A stretch of 64,000 bases of DNA from NCBI RefSeq assembly GCF_025766255.1, contig NW_026516665.1, positions 434,001 to 498,000 on the forward strand, given 5' to 3'. The position numbers were made by a program, and so were the translations under genes. The notes under the pieces were generated by a model. That model did not search any database. It had not been told where the DNA came from and saw only the letters and a list, made by a program, of their open reading frames with translations. Each line of letters starts with the position of its first letter. Position 1 is the first letter of the stretch. Below are positions 27,900 through 41,215 of the stretch, in pieces. Source of the stretch: Zychaea mexicana (taxonomy: Eukaryota; Mucoromycota; Mucoromycetes; Mucorales; Lichtheimiaceae).

Positions 27900-30800
27900 T
27901 TACTGCATAAAGAAGTTTGGATCGTTGGGCTGGTTACCGAAAAGGATACCTAAAAGATGACAGTTGCATGATAAGTACACTCACTCACTCACTCACATAC
28001 AACAACGAAAGGAAAAGGACAAACCTTGCAAATCAAGTCCGGTCGAAGAATCAGCTGTGAACGGAGCTCCTGCAGATGAAAACAATTGTTGCCAAGTTGC
28101 TTGGGTAGAAGTAGACGGATACGCATTGTTGCCCCACTGGTCACCGGTAGCTGGTCCAGCGTTTGCTGTTGCAGGCACGTTTGGATCTGCAGAGATCATT
28201 TGCTGCAAGCTCATAGGTGAAGCATTTGATGGCTGCGGTTGTTCCGATGCATTCGCTCCAGCAAACTCAGCACGTCTTTCATCAGTATCCTTCTTGTTTG
28301 ATGATTCAGCCCCCAGTAAGGCAATCAATTTCTCGATGAACGGAATGATTGGCGGCTTATACGGAATATCTCGCATCACTGCAGGCAGACATTCTTCCAT
28401 ACTGATATGTGCATATTGTTGAGACATTTTGGCGATTTCGGGGCTATTGCTCGTGCAATTGTATACATGGATTAACGTCGCTTGGAATACCGAATAAACT
28501 GAGAGATGGCATGTATAAGAGTTAGCATCCGCGCTTTTTTACTTTATGCGCACCCTTGAATGAAGTGATTTTGGGTGTGGCGCTTACCAGAGAAATTCCA
28601 TCCGAATCGTGCTGTGCTTGCTGATGGTATCGTTCGCGCAATATCGATAACTAGCTTAGCCGCTTCCATGCATCTGCGGGATGCATCAGCGTACAGAGTC
28701 TCCCCTTCACCCGCAGTTTCGCTTTCAAGCAAAATAAAGGGTCGATTCAACAGCACGGTTACTGAGTGATAGCAAATTGTAAGCGGGCCTCCTTGGTCCA
28801 GCTTCTTCGTTCCAGCGAATTGATCTGGGTTCTTTTGGATGGCAGCCAAATCCTCCTCAATGACACGGCAATCGTCGGGTAACTGTTCGAACCAATCCAT
28901 CAACATGCGTTGGAAGTGGGACAGGGTTTGCTCCATCACCGCACCGCGGTAACCAGCCGCTTTTGCCTTGGGCGAATAGATCCGCCGTAATAGTTCTCCC
29001 AGAATGCTGGATAGTTTTACAAAATTCACAAAAATATCATAGTCTTCGCCGTTCGGACCCTTCATATCAGGAAGATCTACATCACAATCCGAGTCCGAAA
29101 TCGCCAGCGGCCGACCCATCACAGCACAGCACCATCGATCGGTTACGTAGACGCTATACCACAGTCGCTTACGGGCTTCCACGTGCTCTTTGGACATTTG
29201 GTCTGTTTTCACTGTGCGATGCAATCCAACGTCTTGTGCCTATAATAAAATGAACCATATATTTACGTTAGTATATCTATATTATCAGTAATTACTTCTA
29301 CAAAGCACTTAGATTTAAAGCGATTATTCTTATTCTAATACCATGCGCACTGCCATGCCAGCAAGAATCCAGTTTCGGTAAGAGCTAGTTGAATAAGTAG
29401 GTAGACTGCAGAGAATGACGAGTGCTTTGATCGTTGAAATTCTTGGGACCAGATAATCATGTCGGATGAGTTGGGCAGCGCGATCTACAAGTGCATGGAA
29501 GACTTGTTCACATCCCATGCCAGCTTCTGCAAATGCGGGATGTTCTGAGCTTATCAAGAAGCATGCGTACGAACAAATTGCGTAGGTAAGAAGGGTAGGT
29601 GGAGGAGGTGTTTTGCGCTCTTCAAAAGCGTCGAGGTATTCTTCCTTGTTCAGAATCGGCAAGGTGGTATTTGGCATGTCAAAATAACTAGAAAAATCGA
29701 GTGAAGAAGAATCTTTGAGCATCAGAATAACCATGGTCGCCATAATCTTGTGAAGGAGTGAAATAAAAGGCGGAAGATGGCAATACCAATGAATTAGTGT
29801 TTCAATGACTTTACGAGGGACGAGCTCTTCGGTCTGTTCTGTTGCCTCTCGGGTCGCGTCGTCCGAGTCGCGTACGAGAACGATATCGTCGTCAAACACA
29901 TCCACTTTCTTGATGCCAGCAGGACAGTTTTCGGTTGACGCTGTGCCTCGTTCACCCTCGTCATCAAGAGGCTGTGATGCCGCTACCACTGATGTATTAT
30001 GCCCGTGTGCGCTTGGAAGCATATTACGCATTAGGTAGTAGCCAGACGAGCTGCCGTGATAGCGCATCACCTTGTCTGCGGTATCGACATCGTTGTTAGT
30101 GTTGTCATGTGCTGAGGCAGTAGCATTAGTAGTAGGTGCAGGTGATAATGAGCCTTGATGAGATTGATCTTCGGATGGGTCCGTAGACGGGCTATCGCCT
30201 TCATCCGTCGAGCGCTTTCGTTTTTGTCCGTGTGCATCTTCTGCCGAGTCGCCGCCCGATTGCATTTGTTCGAGTAGCTTTTCCATTTTCTTTAACCGCG
30301 TTTCCAAACTTTCGATATAGCTGTCATAATATGTCATTGTTGTTGGCCAGGATTTTTGTTAGACAATTCATTTGAATGGTGTCACTTTTTTCCCTCTCCT
30401 CCGTTCTTGCTATTCCGAATATCTTACCCTTTAGGCGGTCCTCGTTTCTTCGCAGTCTATAATGTGGTATGATTATACATAAACGAGTTAAGAAAACCGC
30501 GCTCTAACTTATATGTCATTGACTATGTTTGGTGGCAAACTTACATCATTGAAGGTACATTCCCAGTCATACTGCCGACACGTGGAACAGGGGAATACAG
30601 AATCGACATCACATCTACATGATAGTGATTATTAGTATATACTCTGTCCCTTTCTATTCTACTTCTCGCTACAAGACCCCGAGAACTATGGCCCATTCTT
30701 TTACACGCGCGTGTGCATGTGTGTGACATGAGTGATACTTACTTGATCTTCTTGCGCCGGCACGTATCGCCTGACAAATTTGCGTCGATCAGTAACAGAA

Positions 30801-31329
30801 AAAAATTATAAAAAGCTACTATTATCTTTGCAAATAGGGACTTACAAGCTCGCGTGATTCTAGTTCGTCGACCTCCAGGTCCAGCTGCAGCAGCAGCGGC
30901 AGCAGCAGAAGATGAAGAAGCATATTGAGGTTGAGGTTGCTGTAACTGTTGTTGTTGTTGTTGTTGGCGTTCCATCATGGTGGGTTGTCGGTTCAACGGC
31001 GGAGGATATCCAGGAGGCAACATGGTCGCTTCGGAGCGCTTAAATAGATCTTCCTTTGTGGAATTTGGAGGTGAAGTTGGTTGAATCTGGCGAAGGCGAG
31101 GAACACTACTACTTGAAGGGTACACAGGGTTACGCCAAAAGGCTGAAGGTGTTGATTGGTCTGGCGCAGTTGTGGTAGAAGACGACGATGTTGTCGTGTT
31201 GTTGTTGTTGTTGTTGTTGTTGGTATTGCTGTTATTGTTATTAGAAGCTGAAGGAATTGGGTACTGCGGGGCAGGTTCTAAAGGTGAATGACCATAACTG
31301 GTGGAATGGTGTTGATCGTGATTGGACAT
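27900..31329 (-). CDS. Zn2Cys6 fungal-specific transcription factor
   Basis: Nuclear DNA-binding regulator of 921 aa. Eight exons: 31329-30846, 30770-30743, 30614-30545, 30456-30428, 30320-29342, 29239-28588, 28498-28025 and 27949-27900. The binuclear zinc cluster spans three exons, with cysteines at about 162, 165, 172, 180, 183 and 190 (ACDTCRRKKIKCDV, then PCSTCRQYDWEC). It is followed by KKRGPPKGYIESLETRLKKM, a linker and coiled-coil dimerisation helix. The middle-homology (Fungal_trans) domain shows ARKRLWYSVYVTDRWCCAVM and GRPLAISDSDCDVDLPDM. The N-terminus is rich in Asn, Gln and Ala homopolymers (poly-N near 31195-31225 and poly-Q near 30950-30966). The target pathway cannot be told from sequence. 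A 28-nt and a 29-nt exon make the zinc cluster easy to miss. Confidence 0.93.
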
Positions 31330-31741
31330 GCGACGACTTTGTTACTTTCTTATTCGCTTACAGCCTTTTCTTTCTAAGCAGTGGAGAGGGGTGGTAGGAG
31401 AAAAAAAAAGAGTGAATGGTTGTTCCTTTTAAAACGGAAACCAGCCTTTTAATATTATGCTACAAGCAAGGATAAATAAAAAGGTTTACTTGGAAGGAGG
31501 TATGGATAAAGGCAGGAAAAGAAGAAAAAGTGTACACGCGCTATACAGCTCGAGCGTGTGGTGGAGCAGGCAAGAGCGAGAGAAAGAGAGAGAAAGAAAA
31601 ACAACGACCTCTACCTCCTCCTCCACCACCCACCCACCAGACACACACGCACATTAATCTAACAGGGAGGAATGGGGGGTGGGACATGGATAATTATATT
31701 AGCCGTGGCAAATCCCACCAAAACGTTTTGCCGGATATTTC
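31330..31741. promoter_or_regulatory. Promoter/leader of the zinc-cluster factor
   Basis: A 412-bp spacer with GA- and CT-rich microsatellite sequence (about 31570-31640). It presumably holds the 5' leader of the transcription factor and the 3' end of the small membrane-protein gene. No gene is seen. Confidence 0.35.
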
Positions 31742-32209
31742 TCAGACGGACGGTTGCACGCCAGCTATCGTGTCACCCCAATTGCTCGTTGTTCCGTTCA
31801 AGGAAATAGGCACGCCAGGGCGGATGGCATCGTCAGAACTGGACGATGTTTGTGTAGCGGATGAGCCGCCGGAGCGCAAGCCAAAGAGGCTCGGATTCAG
31901 AATCATGACAATAGCGGCGGTTACAATGACAACTGTTAAGACCAGGGTCGCTGCAATTCGGCACCGCTTTTTCCATATCAGCCCGGGCTGGCGAAGGGTG
32001 TCTCGACATCCGCAACAGTCACTGCTGCCTATAAACCAGGCGAGTGGGAACAGAAATCCGATAAAGAAGCAATACTTTTCAAACGCTACACCGTTGCTGT
32101 TCCTGTCGCAGCTGCTATTGTTTTCGGTATCTTCTTGGTCTACGCTAATTGCCGCGGCTGATAAAACAGCGCTGTCGGCCTCCGGATCTCCTCTTCGCCT
32201 GTCATCCAT
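31742..32209 (-). CDS. Small two-helix membrane protein, function unknown
   Basis: Single exon, 155 aa. An acidic, Ser-rich N-terminus is followed by a short hydrophobic segment with the pattern FFIGFLFPLAWFIG (about 47-62). Next come a Cys-rich loop (SDCCGCRD), a basic WKKRCR, a second, stronger helix (about 85-104, AATLVLTVVIVTAAIVMIL) and a Ser/Thr-rich tail. The F-x-G-F-x-x-P-x-x-W-F-I-G pattern recurs in uncharacterised fungal serine-rich membrane proteins, from memory. It is divergent from the oxidoreductase gene, with a 403-bp shared promoter. Function unknown. Confidence 0.72.
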   Translation of the reverse strand: MDDRRRGDPEADSAVLSAAAISVDQEDTENNSSCDRNSNGVAFEKYCFFIGFLFPLAWFIGSSDCCGCRDTLRQPGLIWKKRCRIAATLVLTVVIVTAAIVMILNPSLFGLRSGGSSATQTSSSSDDAIRPGVPISLNGTTSNWGDTIAGVQPSV

Positions 32210-32612
32210 AAATGATATCTTCGTCTTAGGTCTGGTTTATCGTGCGTGCGTAAGTGTGCGCACCATCAGCATCGCCACATGGAGTGCTCGATTTATATAA
32301 TCATGGCTATGACAAAAAATCACTGATCCGCGAAGACACCCAAAAAAAAGGAGCATAAACTCGGTAATGTTGATGCAATCGAAAGCTGTCGGACACGTGT
32401 TCATTCAAAGAATACAAACTATTCCTCCACTCGAGATGCTAGAAATTCGGAATCCCAAAGGGAAACGAAGGTTCGATGGTTTCTGAATAGAGTACTATCT
32501 CCAGATGACTAATTCCATGGGTTTATTAATCCGTAGTAAAAAAGTGCGCATCCTACCTTTCCATCTGTTCTCTTTCCGATACAGCTCGCAACTCCCAAAG
32601 ACTACATATACT
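32210..32612. promoter_or_regulatory. Bidirectional promoter region
   Basis: A 403-bp region between divergent start codons. It includes a 36-codon in-frame upstream extension of the oxidoreductase frame beginning at an ATG at 32505. No separate gene is seen. Confidence 0.4.
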
Positions 32613-33829
<1,217 letters not shown>

Positions 33830-34322
33830 ATAACGTTGAATACAATTTATATGTACTCTATAATTAATATTTAATATATATAAAAAGAAAGCAATATTGC
33901 TCTTGACATTATTCCTAAGAAACTGGTCCTCCCAGCAAAAGCGTAGCGCACAAAAGGTCCAGAAAACCTACTTTGCAAGAGTCTGTATAGCAAATCAATG
34001 GTCTATCCATGCTGTTCAGCAGAATAGTAACCTGCTGATATCGAATAACCAGCGTGTGACACTTTATGCGGAATGGACGATGTGTCAACTTCCTTATTTG
34101 ACCAACGATGATGTAACCTGTAATACGACGGCATATGTACACATGTAAGACAGAAGGCAGATGAATAATATTAGCTTTTGCAATGTACAAGAAGGAGAAA
34201 GACAGAGATAAAACCAAATGCTCTATGGCAACACGCTGTATACAAAATAATAAGTTCTATCATAGTTCGGAACTTCAGTAATGATTTTAAATCTGAGTTC
34301 CACCATTCACCATACAGTGTAC
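33830..34322. terminator. Convergent 3' ends, no gene
   Basis: A 493-bp AT-rich spacer between the ends of the oxidoreductase (+) and E1-alpha (-) genes, with a TTAATATATATAAA run near 33870. It presumably contains both polyadenylation regions. Confidence 0.4.
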
Positions 34323-35981
34323 TTAGTTTTTGGCATAGTCTTCAAGGGAATAATATTCTGGATATTTCTTGATAAGTTCTTGTAACTCCTGTTGTTGGGC
34401 AACAAGATTCGGCGGGACCTCATCATAGACGTCGGTAAACAAATTCTCCAATGCTGGTTTCTTGCGCTTTTCGGCCGCCGTGAAACTCTTCATTAATGAT
34501 GACCGCACTTCCTTTCGCCATTGGTCCTCCTCCTCCTGACTCCACCACTGTTTGTGTTCAAGGTACCGACGTAAGCGTGTCACAGGGTTATCAAACTGTG
34601 CGCGTTCTTCGACTTCTTTGCGGTCGCGATACTTTGTTGAGTCGTCAGATGTGCTGTGATGGCCGATACGGTACGTCATGGCTTCGATCATAACTGGCTT
34701 GTTCTCTTCCACCGCAATTTCGCGCGCTGCTTTGGTTGCATTGTACACGGCCCAGATATCATTGCCATCCACACGGATCGTATCAATACCATAGCCGATA
34801 CCACGGCTTGCAATACCATCACCCCTATACTGTTCGCTGCTGGGAGTCGAAATAGCATAACCGTTGTTTCGGCTGATCATCATTTTATAGTGAGGGATTA
34901 GATCTTTTTTTTTCTTATTGCAAAGTTGGGTGCAAGCAAAAAACACTTACCACATAAAGATCACAGGGCAGTTCAAGGTCGCTGCCATGTTTAAACCAGC
35001 ATGGAAATCGCCCTCGGAGGCAGCGCCCTCACCAAAGAAGCAGATGGTACATGCGCGGCTATTCGACAATTTCAGCGCATATGCGGCACCTGTCGCCTGT
35101 GGAATCTGTGTACCGAGGGGCGACGAAATTGTTTGGAAGTTGAGCTTGTTTGAGCCATAATGAATAGGCATCTGTCGTCCCTTGCCGTAGTCCATATCGT
35201 TACTGAAGCACTGGTTCATCATTTCATCCAACGAGAAGCCCCGATACAGTAGCATGAATGCTTCACGATACTGTGATGAATAATAAATAAAGTGTGCACG
35301 ATGTTGTTGCTTCAGTGTCTAGGACCTGCATGACCGTGTGCGGATGGCAGACAGCAAGATTCCCCCCTCCTCCTTGCTTTTTCCTTACCTGACCAAAGAC
35401 AACGTCATCCTCGTGTAATGCTGCAGCACTACCAATCATTGCTTCTTCGCCATAATGGGTCATGTAGAAACTGATCCGGCCTTGTCGTTGTGCTTCGTAT
35501 AAAATACCGTCAATGACATGAAGCTGGACCATCTTTTTGTAACAGTAAAGAGCCTCTTCCTTTGATAAATTCGGTTCGTGCGCTTTATCCAATATCCGGC
35601 CCGTATGGTCCATGACACGGTATGCTTTCAAAGGTGTCGTGCTTTCGATGATTTTCATGTCGGTGGTGAACCGTTCTGTGTCTGACCAGCTTGGCGCATT
35701 CTTTTCAATCAGATTTGCTTTGGCTGCGGCGTTACTTGCCTACGTTATTATTATTATTATTATTATTATCAGTTATTTGTTTTTAGCAGAATGAAGAGAA
35801 CAAAAACGTTTCCTTCATCATGTGGTTCCCACTCGGACAAAGGAAGAAAGGAAAGATCCAAAAAATCATCCTTTTTTAGAAGCAGATAGGAGTTTCTTAC
35901 ACGAATAGTGGTATGGAGACACTGTCGTCTCAAGACATGATGACTGTGAGAAAGTACTCTGGCCGCGTGGCGACGAAACAT
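34323..35981 (-). CDS. BCKDHA: Branched-chain 2-oxoacid dehydrogenase E1-alpha
   Basis: Thiamine-diphosphate-dependent alpha subunit of the mitochondrial complex that oxidatively decarboxylates 2-oxo acids from Leu, Ile and Val. Four exons (35981-35901, 35739-35389, 35270-34951, 34872-34323) give 433 aa. The first exon encodes an Arg/His-rich, acid-free mitochondrial presequence ([19 protein letters not shown]). Then come [60 protein letters not shown], the ThDP/Mg motif [17 protein letters not shown] with [11 protein letters not shown], and the phosphorylation-loop region [17 protein letters not shown]. The C-terminal helical region is complete. A branched-chain specificity is indicated by the HHSTSDDS loop rather than the pyruvate-dehydrogenase pattern. 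Confidence 0.95.
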
Positions 35982-36104
35982 TGTTATGGGTTGCGACAAA
36001 AGAGGGGAGTTGCAAGCAAAAGAGAAAGGAAAAGAAAAATGCGAAAAGAACGATTTGAACGACCGTGTGAAAAACCAGGTACTGGCGCTCGTGTCGGGAT
36101 AGAG

Positions 36105-36115
36105 TGTGATTGGTT
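36105..36115 (-). promoter_or_regulatory. CCAAT-type element upstream of E1-alpha
   Basis: TGTGATTGGTT on the plus strand, reading AACCAATCACA in the direction of the gene, about 125 bp before its ATG. It is identical to the 11-mer upstream of AlaRS. In fungi CCAAT sites bind the HAP complex, which controls respiratory and mitochondrial genes. Confidence 0.45.
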
Positions 36116-36679
36116 ACATTTTGGAACGGCGCCCATTGATAGATAGAGAGAGGGGGAGATACGATTATAGCCTGTCAATCTTTCTTTTATCTGCTGCTAA
36201 GGTTCGTCTTGCTAGAAAAAAAAGCCTGGAAAGAGATATTTCCACATTCCTTATTGCTAACGAGCACATAAGCTGTCAAAACTTGGAGCTTAAATTATAG
36301 GAAATCGCTTGCAGTCCCTTGGCTGAGCTCATCAAATTGTTCTTCTTGAGAGTCCGGTGAATTCGAGGAACAATCGGACCATCAATAGTTCTTGTTGGCA
36401 AGGTAATATATACTCACCGAGATGCATAATAGCAAAGCGGAAACAACAACCTACTTCGAGCCATTATAAGCACAATTATTCTATGGCATCACTTAGCGTT
36501 ACTTATATAATTGTCACGAACGCATCATGTTTGTTATTGATTCCATTAACCAACGTATGCTGGCTTCTATCACTAGCATTTGCGAACAAGTAATACCGAT
36601 ATTGTAGTCCATTTGTTCATGAGAAATGAAACGTTACTCTAACAATGACACTCATGTTACGATAGGCACTCGCTAGTAT

Positions 36680-36701
36680 ATTTGAATGGTTACATTCAAA
36701 T
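36680..36701. repeat. Short perfect hairpin
   Basis: Arms ATTTGAATG and CATTCAAAT flank GTTA, a 9-bp stem with a 4-nt loop in otherwise featureless AT-rich DNA. Confidence 0.4.
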
Positions 36702-38541
36702 TTCCTTTATACACCTTCGAAATGACGGTAGACATGTGCTTGGAGAAGACAATCCATTCGCGTCATTGACTTGTGTTTACACGGCTTTAAAATGTACATG
36801 CATGACACGACGATATCGCCATACAAATAGAACAGCGATGGATTATGCTGATCAGTAAGTATTATCAGCTGTTGATACACATCTCCACCACCTGTTGCCT
36901 AATATATATTTTCAAGGAAAATTGAAGCTAGGACCCCTTGTGTAGCAGTGGTCCATCACCGACATTCTATTTGTTGGAATCTATGTACGCGCCATTCTCG
37001 TCACCTTTACATATCCATCTGCTGCTGTGCAATTCGCTGAAAAGTTGATTGTGGAAGTCTTATAGACCTTCCGCTCTATAAGGATATGATCACTTGCTTG
37101 CGGTCTGACGCCATGTCTGGAAAAAAAACTTTTTGGGACAAAGACAGGCTTGCGTGGTAATAATTAATACGAAAGAAATTTATGTGTAGGGATAACTCTG
37201 TAAGAGTGATGTGTAGTTCTCTGCTGTTGTTGATGCGCTTCCGTACAGGGGTGCTGTGCAATTTACCTCTTCAAGAACTAAGACCTTTTATAATAGATAC
37301 CAAACTTGAACCATACAAGTCGCTGGTGCGTGATTATGTTGTAATCACAGCAGATCTTCGTTATTTAACCTTCCCCCCGGTGGATATAATTGCAGCCCTC
37401 ACCAATTGCAACGAGTTCCAGCGCCGTCATTAAGCAACTTTTCATATAGAACTCTCATATATAAACATCCAGGCAATTTGAATATTCATTAATTTCAACG
37501 GCTTTATGATAGGAGACACGTTCTGGTTAGTACTTAATGAGTATATCATATACTGTATAATAGTGTAAGAAGTGGCAGAATGTTCCCCCTCCCCACCCTT
37601 TATCTTCCCCCATGCGACGGATACTTAAACGTAGGGCATGTACTCAATAAAAAATTGCCCAAGGTGTACAGGTTCAGTACATGCACTTGCTACTAATTCG
37701 CTTAATTCGCTTGTTTTAGTGCATAAGAGTACATACAGCAAAAAATATATACAGTAGATTACGCACAAGTGTAGAGAGTCTGTTTTTTTGTTTTATTATA
37801 AATTTAGGGACTCGGCGCCCTAAAATTATTACTTGAACATATATTTACATCAGGGTGAAGGAAGGGAAATTTAGCTAAGAGGGTGTGCAGGTGGTTGATG
37901 GCAGCAACATGGCTCCATGGGGTTTCAGCGAGGACTGGATGCCAGCGCATGATCCAAAGTGTAGAATGTCAATGAAGAAGCTGCGTCTACACGCACAGAT
38001 ATAGTATATATCCTTATCATATATAGGTTGTAAAACTCCTGCTTAAGAAACATAACAGTAGCATGTACATATCACAGACTTCTTCTATCTCATTATTTCT
38101 GTAATATGTAAGTATGCACATATGATTTATCCGTAGAAGGCACCGATTTGTTATAAGAAAAAGAAGCATACAGTTATAGGCATCATCGCAATTTGAACAC
38201 CCACTTTTAAGCTATCAATTTATCCATCGTGTAATTACCCGATAATATAAAGATGCAGACATATCCTTTTGACACGGCATTATATTGTTGATCATTTAAC
38301 GCACCCCTTTTCACCATGTATGATTAGGAGAGGGTATACGCACCTTCTGTTTTTTTTATTTCGCTACTCTACCATACTGGGAATTAGCAGTATAGTTCTT
38401 CTGTATGTAACTTATTCTTTGTCGCCGTGTAGGTAGCATGACAGCAAGCAATTGGCACGTGTACAGTATGTGGCCGACGATCTATCATCTACATAAAAGT
38501 GAATACTGTATGTAGCATTGGTTAGCTCTTCTATATAGCCG

Positions 38542-38733
38542 TCATTTAGGATTATGCAGATGCGGGATAAAATTGTCACCACCTCCTTCGGCAGCAGGAG
38601 CATCACGTTTGCAGAAGGATTTGCTCTTTTTTCCCATGACAACCATGTTAAACAACGATAGATCCGAAGCTTTTGCCGTATTGCGATGACGCACACAACA
38701 TGCAAGAAATAATATGACGGCGCTTGCTTTCAT
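38542..38733 (-). CDS. Candidate small secreted peptide
   Basis: An intronless 63-codon frame with an ATG start. The N-terminus MKASAVILFLACCVRHRNTA has a short hydrophobic core typical of a signal peptide, followed by a basic, Gly-containing mature part with one cysteine. No similarity is recognised, and frames of this length arise by chance. The call rests only on the signal-like N-terminus in a gene-poor region. Confidence 0.25.
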   Translation of the reverse strand: MKASAVILFLACCVRHRNTAKASDLSLFNMVVMGKKSKSFCKRDAPAAEGGGDNFIPHLHNPK

Positions 38734-38914
38734 TTCATACGTTAGCAAAAATTAAAATCTCATATCATACAGCTGACGTGGCAAGCTAGAAAGGAGGTGC
38801 TTGTATACAATGTACGTTTTGGATGATGGCGGGGTAGTAGAGGCAATTGATCTGCACTTATTTAAAAGACAGGGTTGCCGAACCTGACATGTGTTTTCTG
38901 TTATCTCGCAATTG

Positions 38915-38915
38915 T

Positions 38916-38949
<34 letters not shown>
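38915..38949. repeat. AGC/AGT trinucleotide microsatellite
   Basis: Eight or more AGC units change into AGT units and then a GT dinucleotide run, a simple compound microsatellite outside any recognised gene. Confidence 0.8.
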
Positions 38950-40095
38950 TGTGTGTGTATAGTCCCCCGACCTCCCCCCGTCTCCCATTTTTTCACTCTT
39001 CTTCTTCACGGGTAGTATACATATACTCATCCGACAAGGCTACGACGACGACTCGAAAGGAAAGAAGTAAAGGGGACAGTAATACGTTTCTCCTTTGCCG
39101 ATCCCCAATTTTGTCTTTGTGTAATTTGTTGTAGCAATCATAGCCAACAATGTTGCTATCAGCATATAATGCTTGTCATTGATATAACATGAGGATACAG
39201 GTAGAACAAAAAGATGGTATTGTTGAAGTCAAGCAATGTAACAAAGCCCCTTCTTTTCTGGTTTGTTTTTCATTCTGACACTTTTTCTTCAAGGGGTTAC
39301 GATGGGGACGATGATGATCGTTCGATTCGTGTAAACATAGAAGAACACAAAACGATGAGCTGCTATGCTGTTTCAAGAGTGGAATAACGGCCAGATTCGA
39401 TCCATGTCTAACACCAGTACTACTACTATTACAAGGTGTGGCCAGTGAGGGCGGATACGTGTGAGTTCCCTTTCGGCTGACGACACATCAAATCCTTTGT
39501 CTTTTTCACTTGTTTCAAGTCGTTTACCAGTACGATAAGAATAAGGGCTTCGTACGCTAGTAGAGACGACTTGCAGGCCATGTTAAGCGACTCACAAGTG
39601 CAGACTATGATGAGGGACGCTATTCGAGTGTATATACTCACTTGACCAACGAACGGACTGCACCTCGTGGTCTAGTCGTCGGGACGTATATACGCGCCCG
39701 CACTTTTCCGTGCCCTCTCCTTGCCTCTCTTTTTTTTCTCTCCTTCCATTTCATAGCAGCGCCACATAGAGAGACGAACAGATATTGCACTAGATCTAGA
39801 AGACCACGTAATGATAGTTTGCGCGTTAATACGCGTGTTGTACGGGCAAACCTCGGTCTAATCTGTGGTTATCAGAACGAGTAGCTTTTTCTTATTTTAT
39901 TTTTTTTTAAAAAAAAGCAAGAACTCAAAAAATGATGCGCGCTTGAATTTGGATTCCGCGAAAAAGGTAGAGTAAAAAAAAATTAAAGCAAGCTTGAATA
40001 GGGCATCTCCCCCACCGCGCACCTCTTTCACTTTTTCACTACTTTTGCCCAAACCCTTTTCCTTGCTCTTTTCCAAAGAAACTCTACTGTTAAAC

Positions 40096-41215
40096 ATGGC
40101 CGGCGAAACCACCACCTCCAAGACAACCAAGAAGTCTGAGCATCCTCCCGTAAGTCTATGCGTCTCTTTCACAGCGTCCCTTGTTTTTGGTCTTTTTTCT
40201 TTTTATGAAAAATCTCACCGTTAATAAACAACAAAAATTCGCATTCGTCATCAACAGTACGAAGTTATGATCAAAGGTAAAAAACACTCTCTCTCTTTCG
40301 CCCTTCCACTCGCCCTTCTCCCCTTAAGCCTGACAGTGAATGGTGGAACTGACACTCTTCTTATTGCTTGCTAGCTGCCATTCTCGCGTTGAAGGAGCGA
40401 AAGGGCAGCTCTCGCCCTGCGATCAAGAAATACATCCTCGCCAACTACAAGGTCTCTGCTGGCCCCCACTTTGACAATCAGATCTCTGCTGCTATCAAGC
40501 GTGGTGTCACCAAGGGTGCCTTCACTCTTCCCAAGGGTGAGTCTTCATTGGCCTTTTTGTGCTGGCCTGCTTGTGCGTGCGTGTGAGAGTGTGGAAAACG
40601 AGAGAGAGAGAAAGAAGAGAAAGGGAAAAATTATCGGGGGAGGTGGGAAGGAGTGAAAAGTGAGGAAAAAAAACGAGGAGCGAACGAGGCGAGCAGCGAA
40701 CCAGACCAACCAGTCCTTTTGCCAGCTGCCACACGTTGATTGGTGTACATTGGAGCCTCTGCAGATTTCCTTTATGGGCCGAATGCCTTTTCGCCTTGCT
40801 TTTGCTGCTACTACCAGCCTTTTCGCGTTCTGGACAACTAACGACTGAATTTCATGTTGTTTCTCAAATGCTGCTGTTGCCGCTAGGTCTCTCCGGTACA
40901 GTCAAGCTCGCAAAGCCAGAAAAAAAGGCAGTTGAAAAGAAGGAGAAGAAGGACAAGGCTGGCGCTGAGAAGAAGGAGAAGAAGCCTGCCACCAAGAAGA
41001 AGACTGCTGCTGCCACCACCGCCAAGCCCAAGAAGACTGCTGCTGCTCGCAAGGCTGCCATTGCAAAGAAGCAGCCCTCCAAGGAAAAGACCGCGTCCAA
41101 GCTTAAGGCCCCCAAGAAGAAGGCCGCAACCACCAAGAAGTCCACTGCCGCTGCCACTAAGAAGAAGGCTGCTGCCGCCACCAGCACCACCGCTGCCTCT
41201 GCAGGAAAGGCCTAA
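40096..41215 (+). CDS. Linker histone H1
   Basis: Binds linker DNA at the nucleosome dyad and compacts chromatin. Four exons (40096-40149, 40258-40276, 40375-40536, 40887-41215) give 187 aa. After a short Thr/Lys N-terminus comes the winged-helix H15 globular domain: YEVMIKAAILALKERKGSSR, PAIKKYILANYKV, then FDNQISAAIKRGVTKGAF and a short LSGTVKLAKP. The C-terminal tail is almost entirely Lys, Ala, Thr and Pro (AAATTAKPKKTAAARKAA). Codon use in the tail is strongly biased to AAG and GCC/GCT, as in highly expressed genes. The 19-nt second exon and the 350-nt third intron are notable against the usual 60-100-nt introns here. Confidence 0.95.

Larger units (their letters stand above)
35982..40095. 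other. 4.1-kb gene-poor region
   Basis: Promoter side of both E1-alpha (-) and histone H1 (+). It contains a CCAAT element (36105-36115), a 9-bp perfect hairpin (36680-36701), a trinucleotide repeat (38915-38949) and a candidate small secreted peptide (38733-38542). The open stretch at 37182-37433 (+) has no recognisable similarity. Nothing else is supported. Confidence 0.5.

Noticed and set aside
27964..28422. 152-codon plus-strand frame
   Set aside because: Antisense to the last exons of the zinc-cluster transcription factor.
37182..37433. 83-codon plus-strand frame
   Set aside because: No recognisable similarity, signal peptide or flanking exon; consistent with chance in a long gap.
39380..39400. 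tRNA B-box-like GATTCGATCC
   Set aside because: No A-box or cloverleaf-compatible sequence lies upstream at the right distance.
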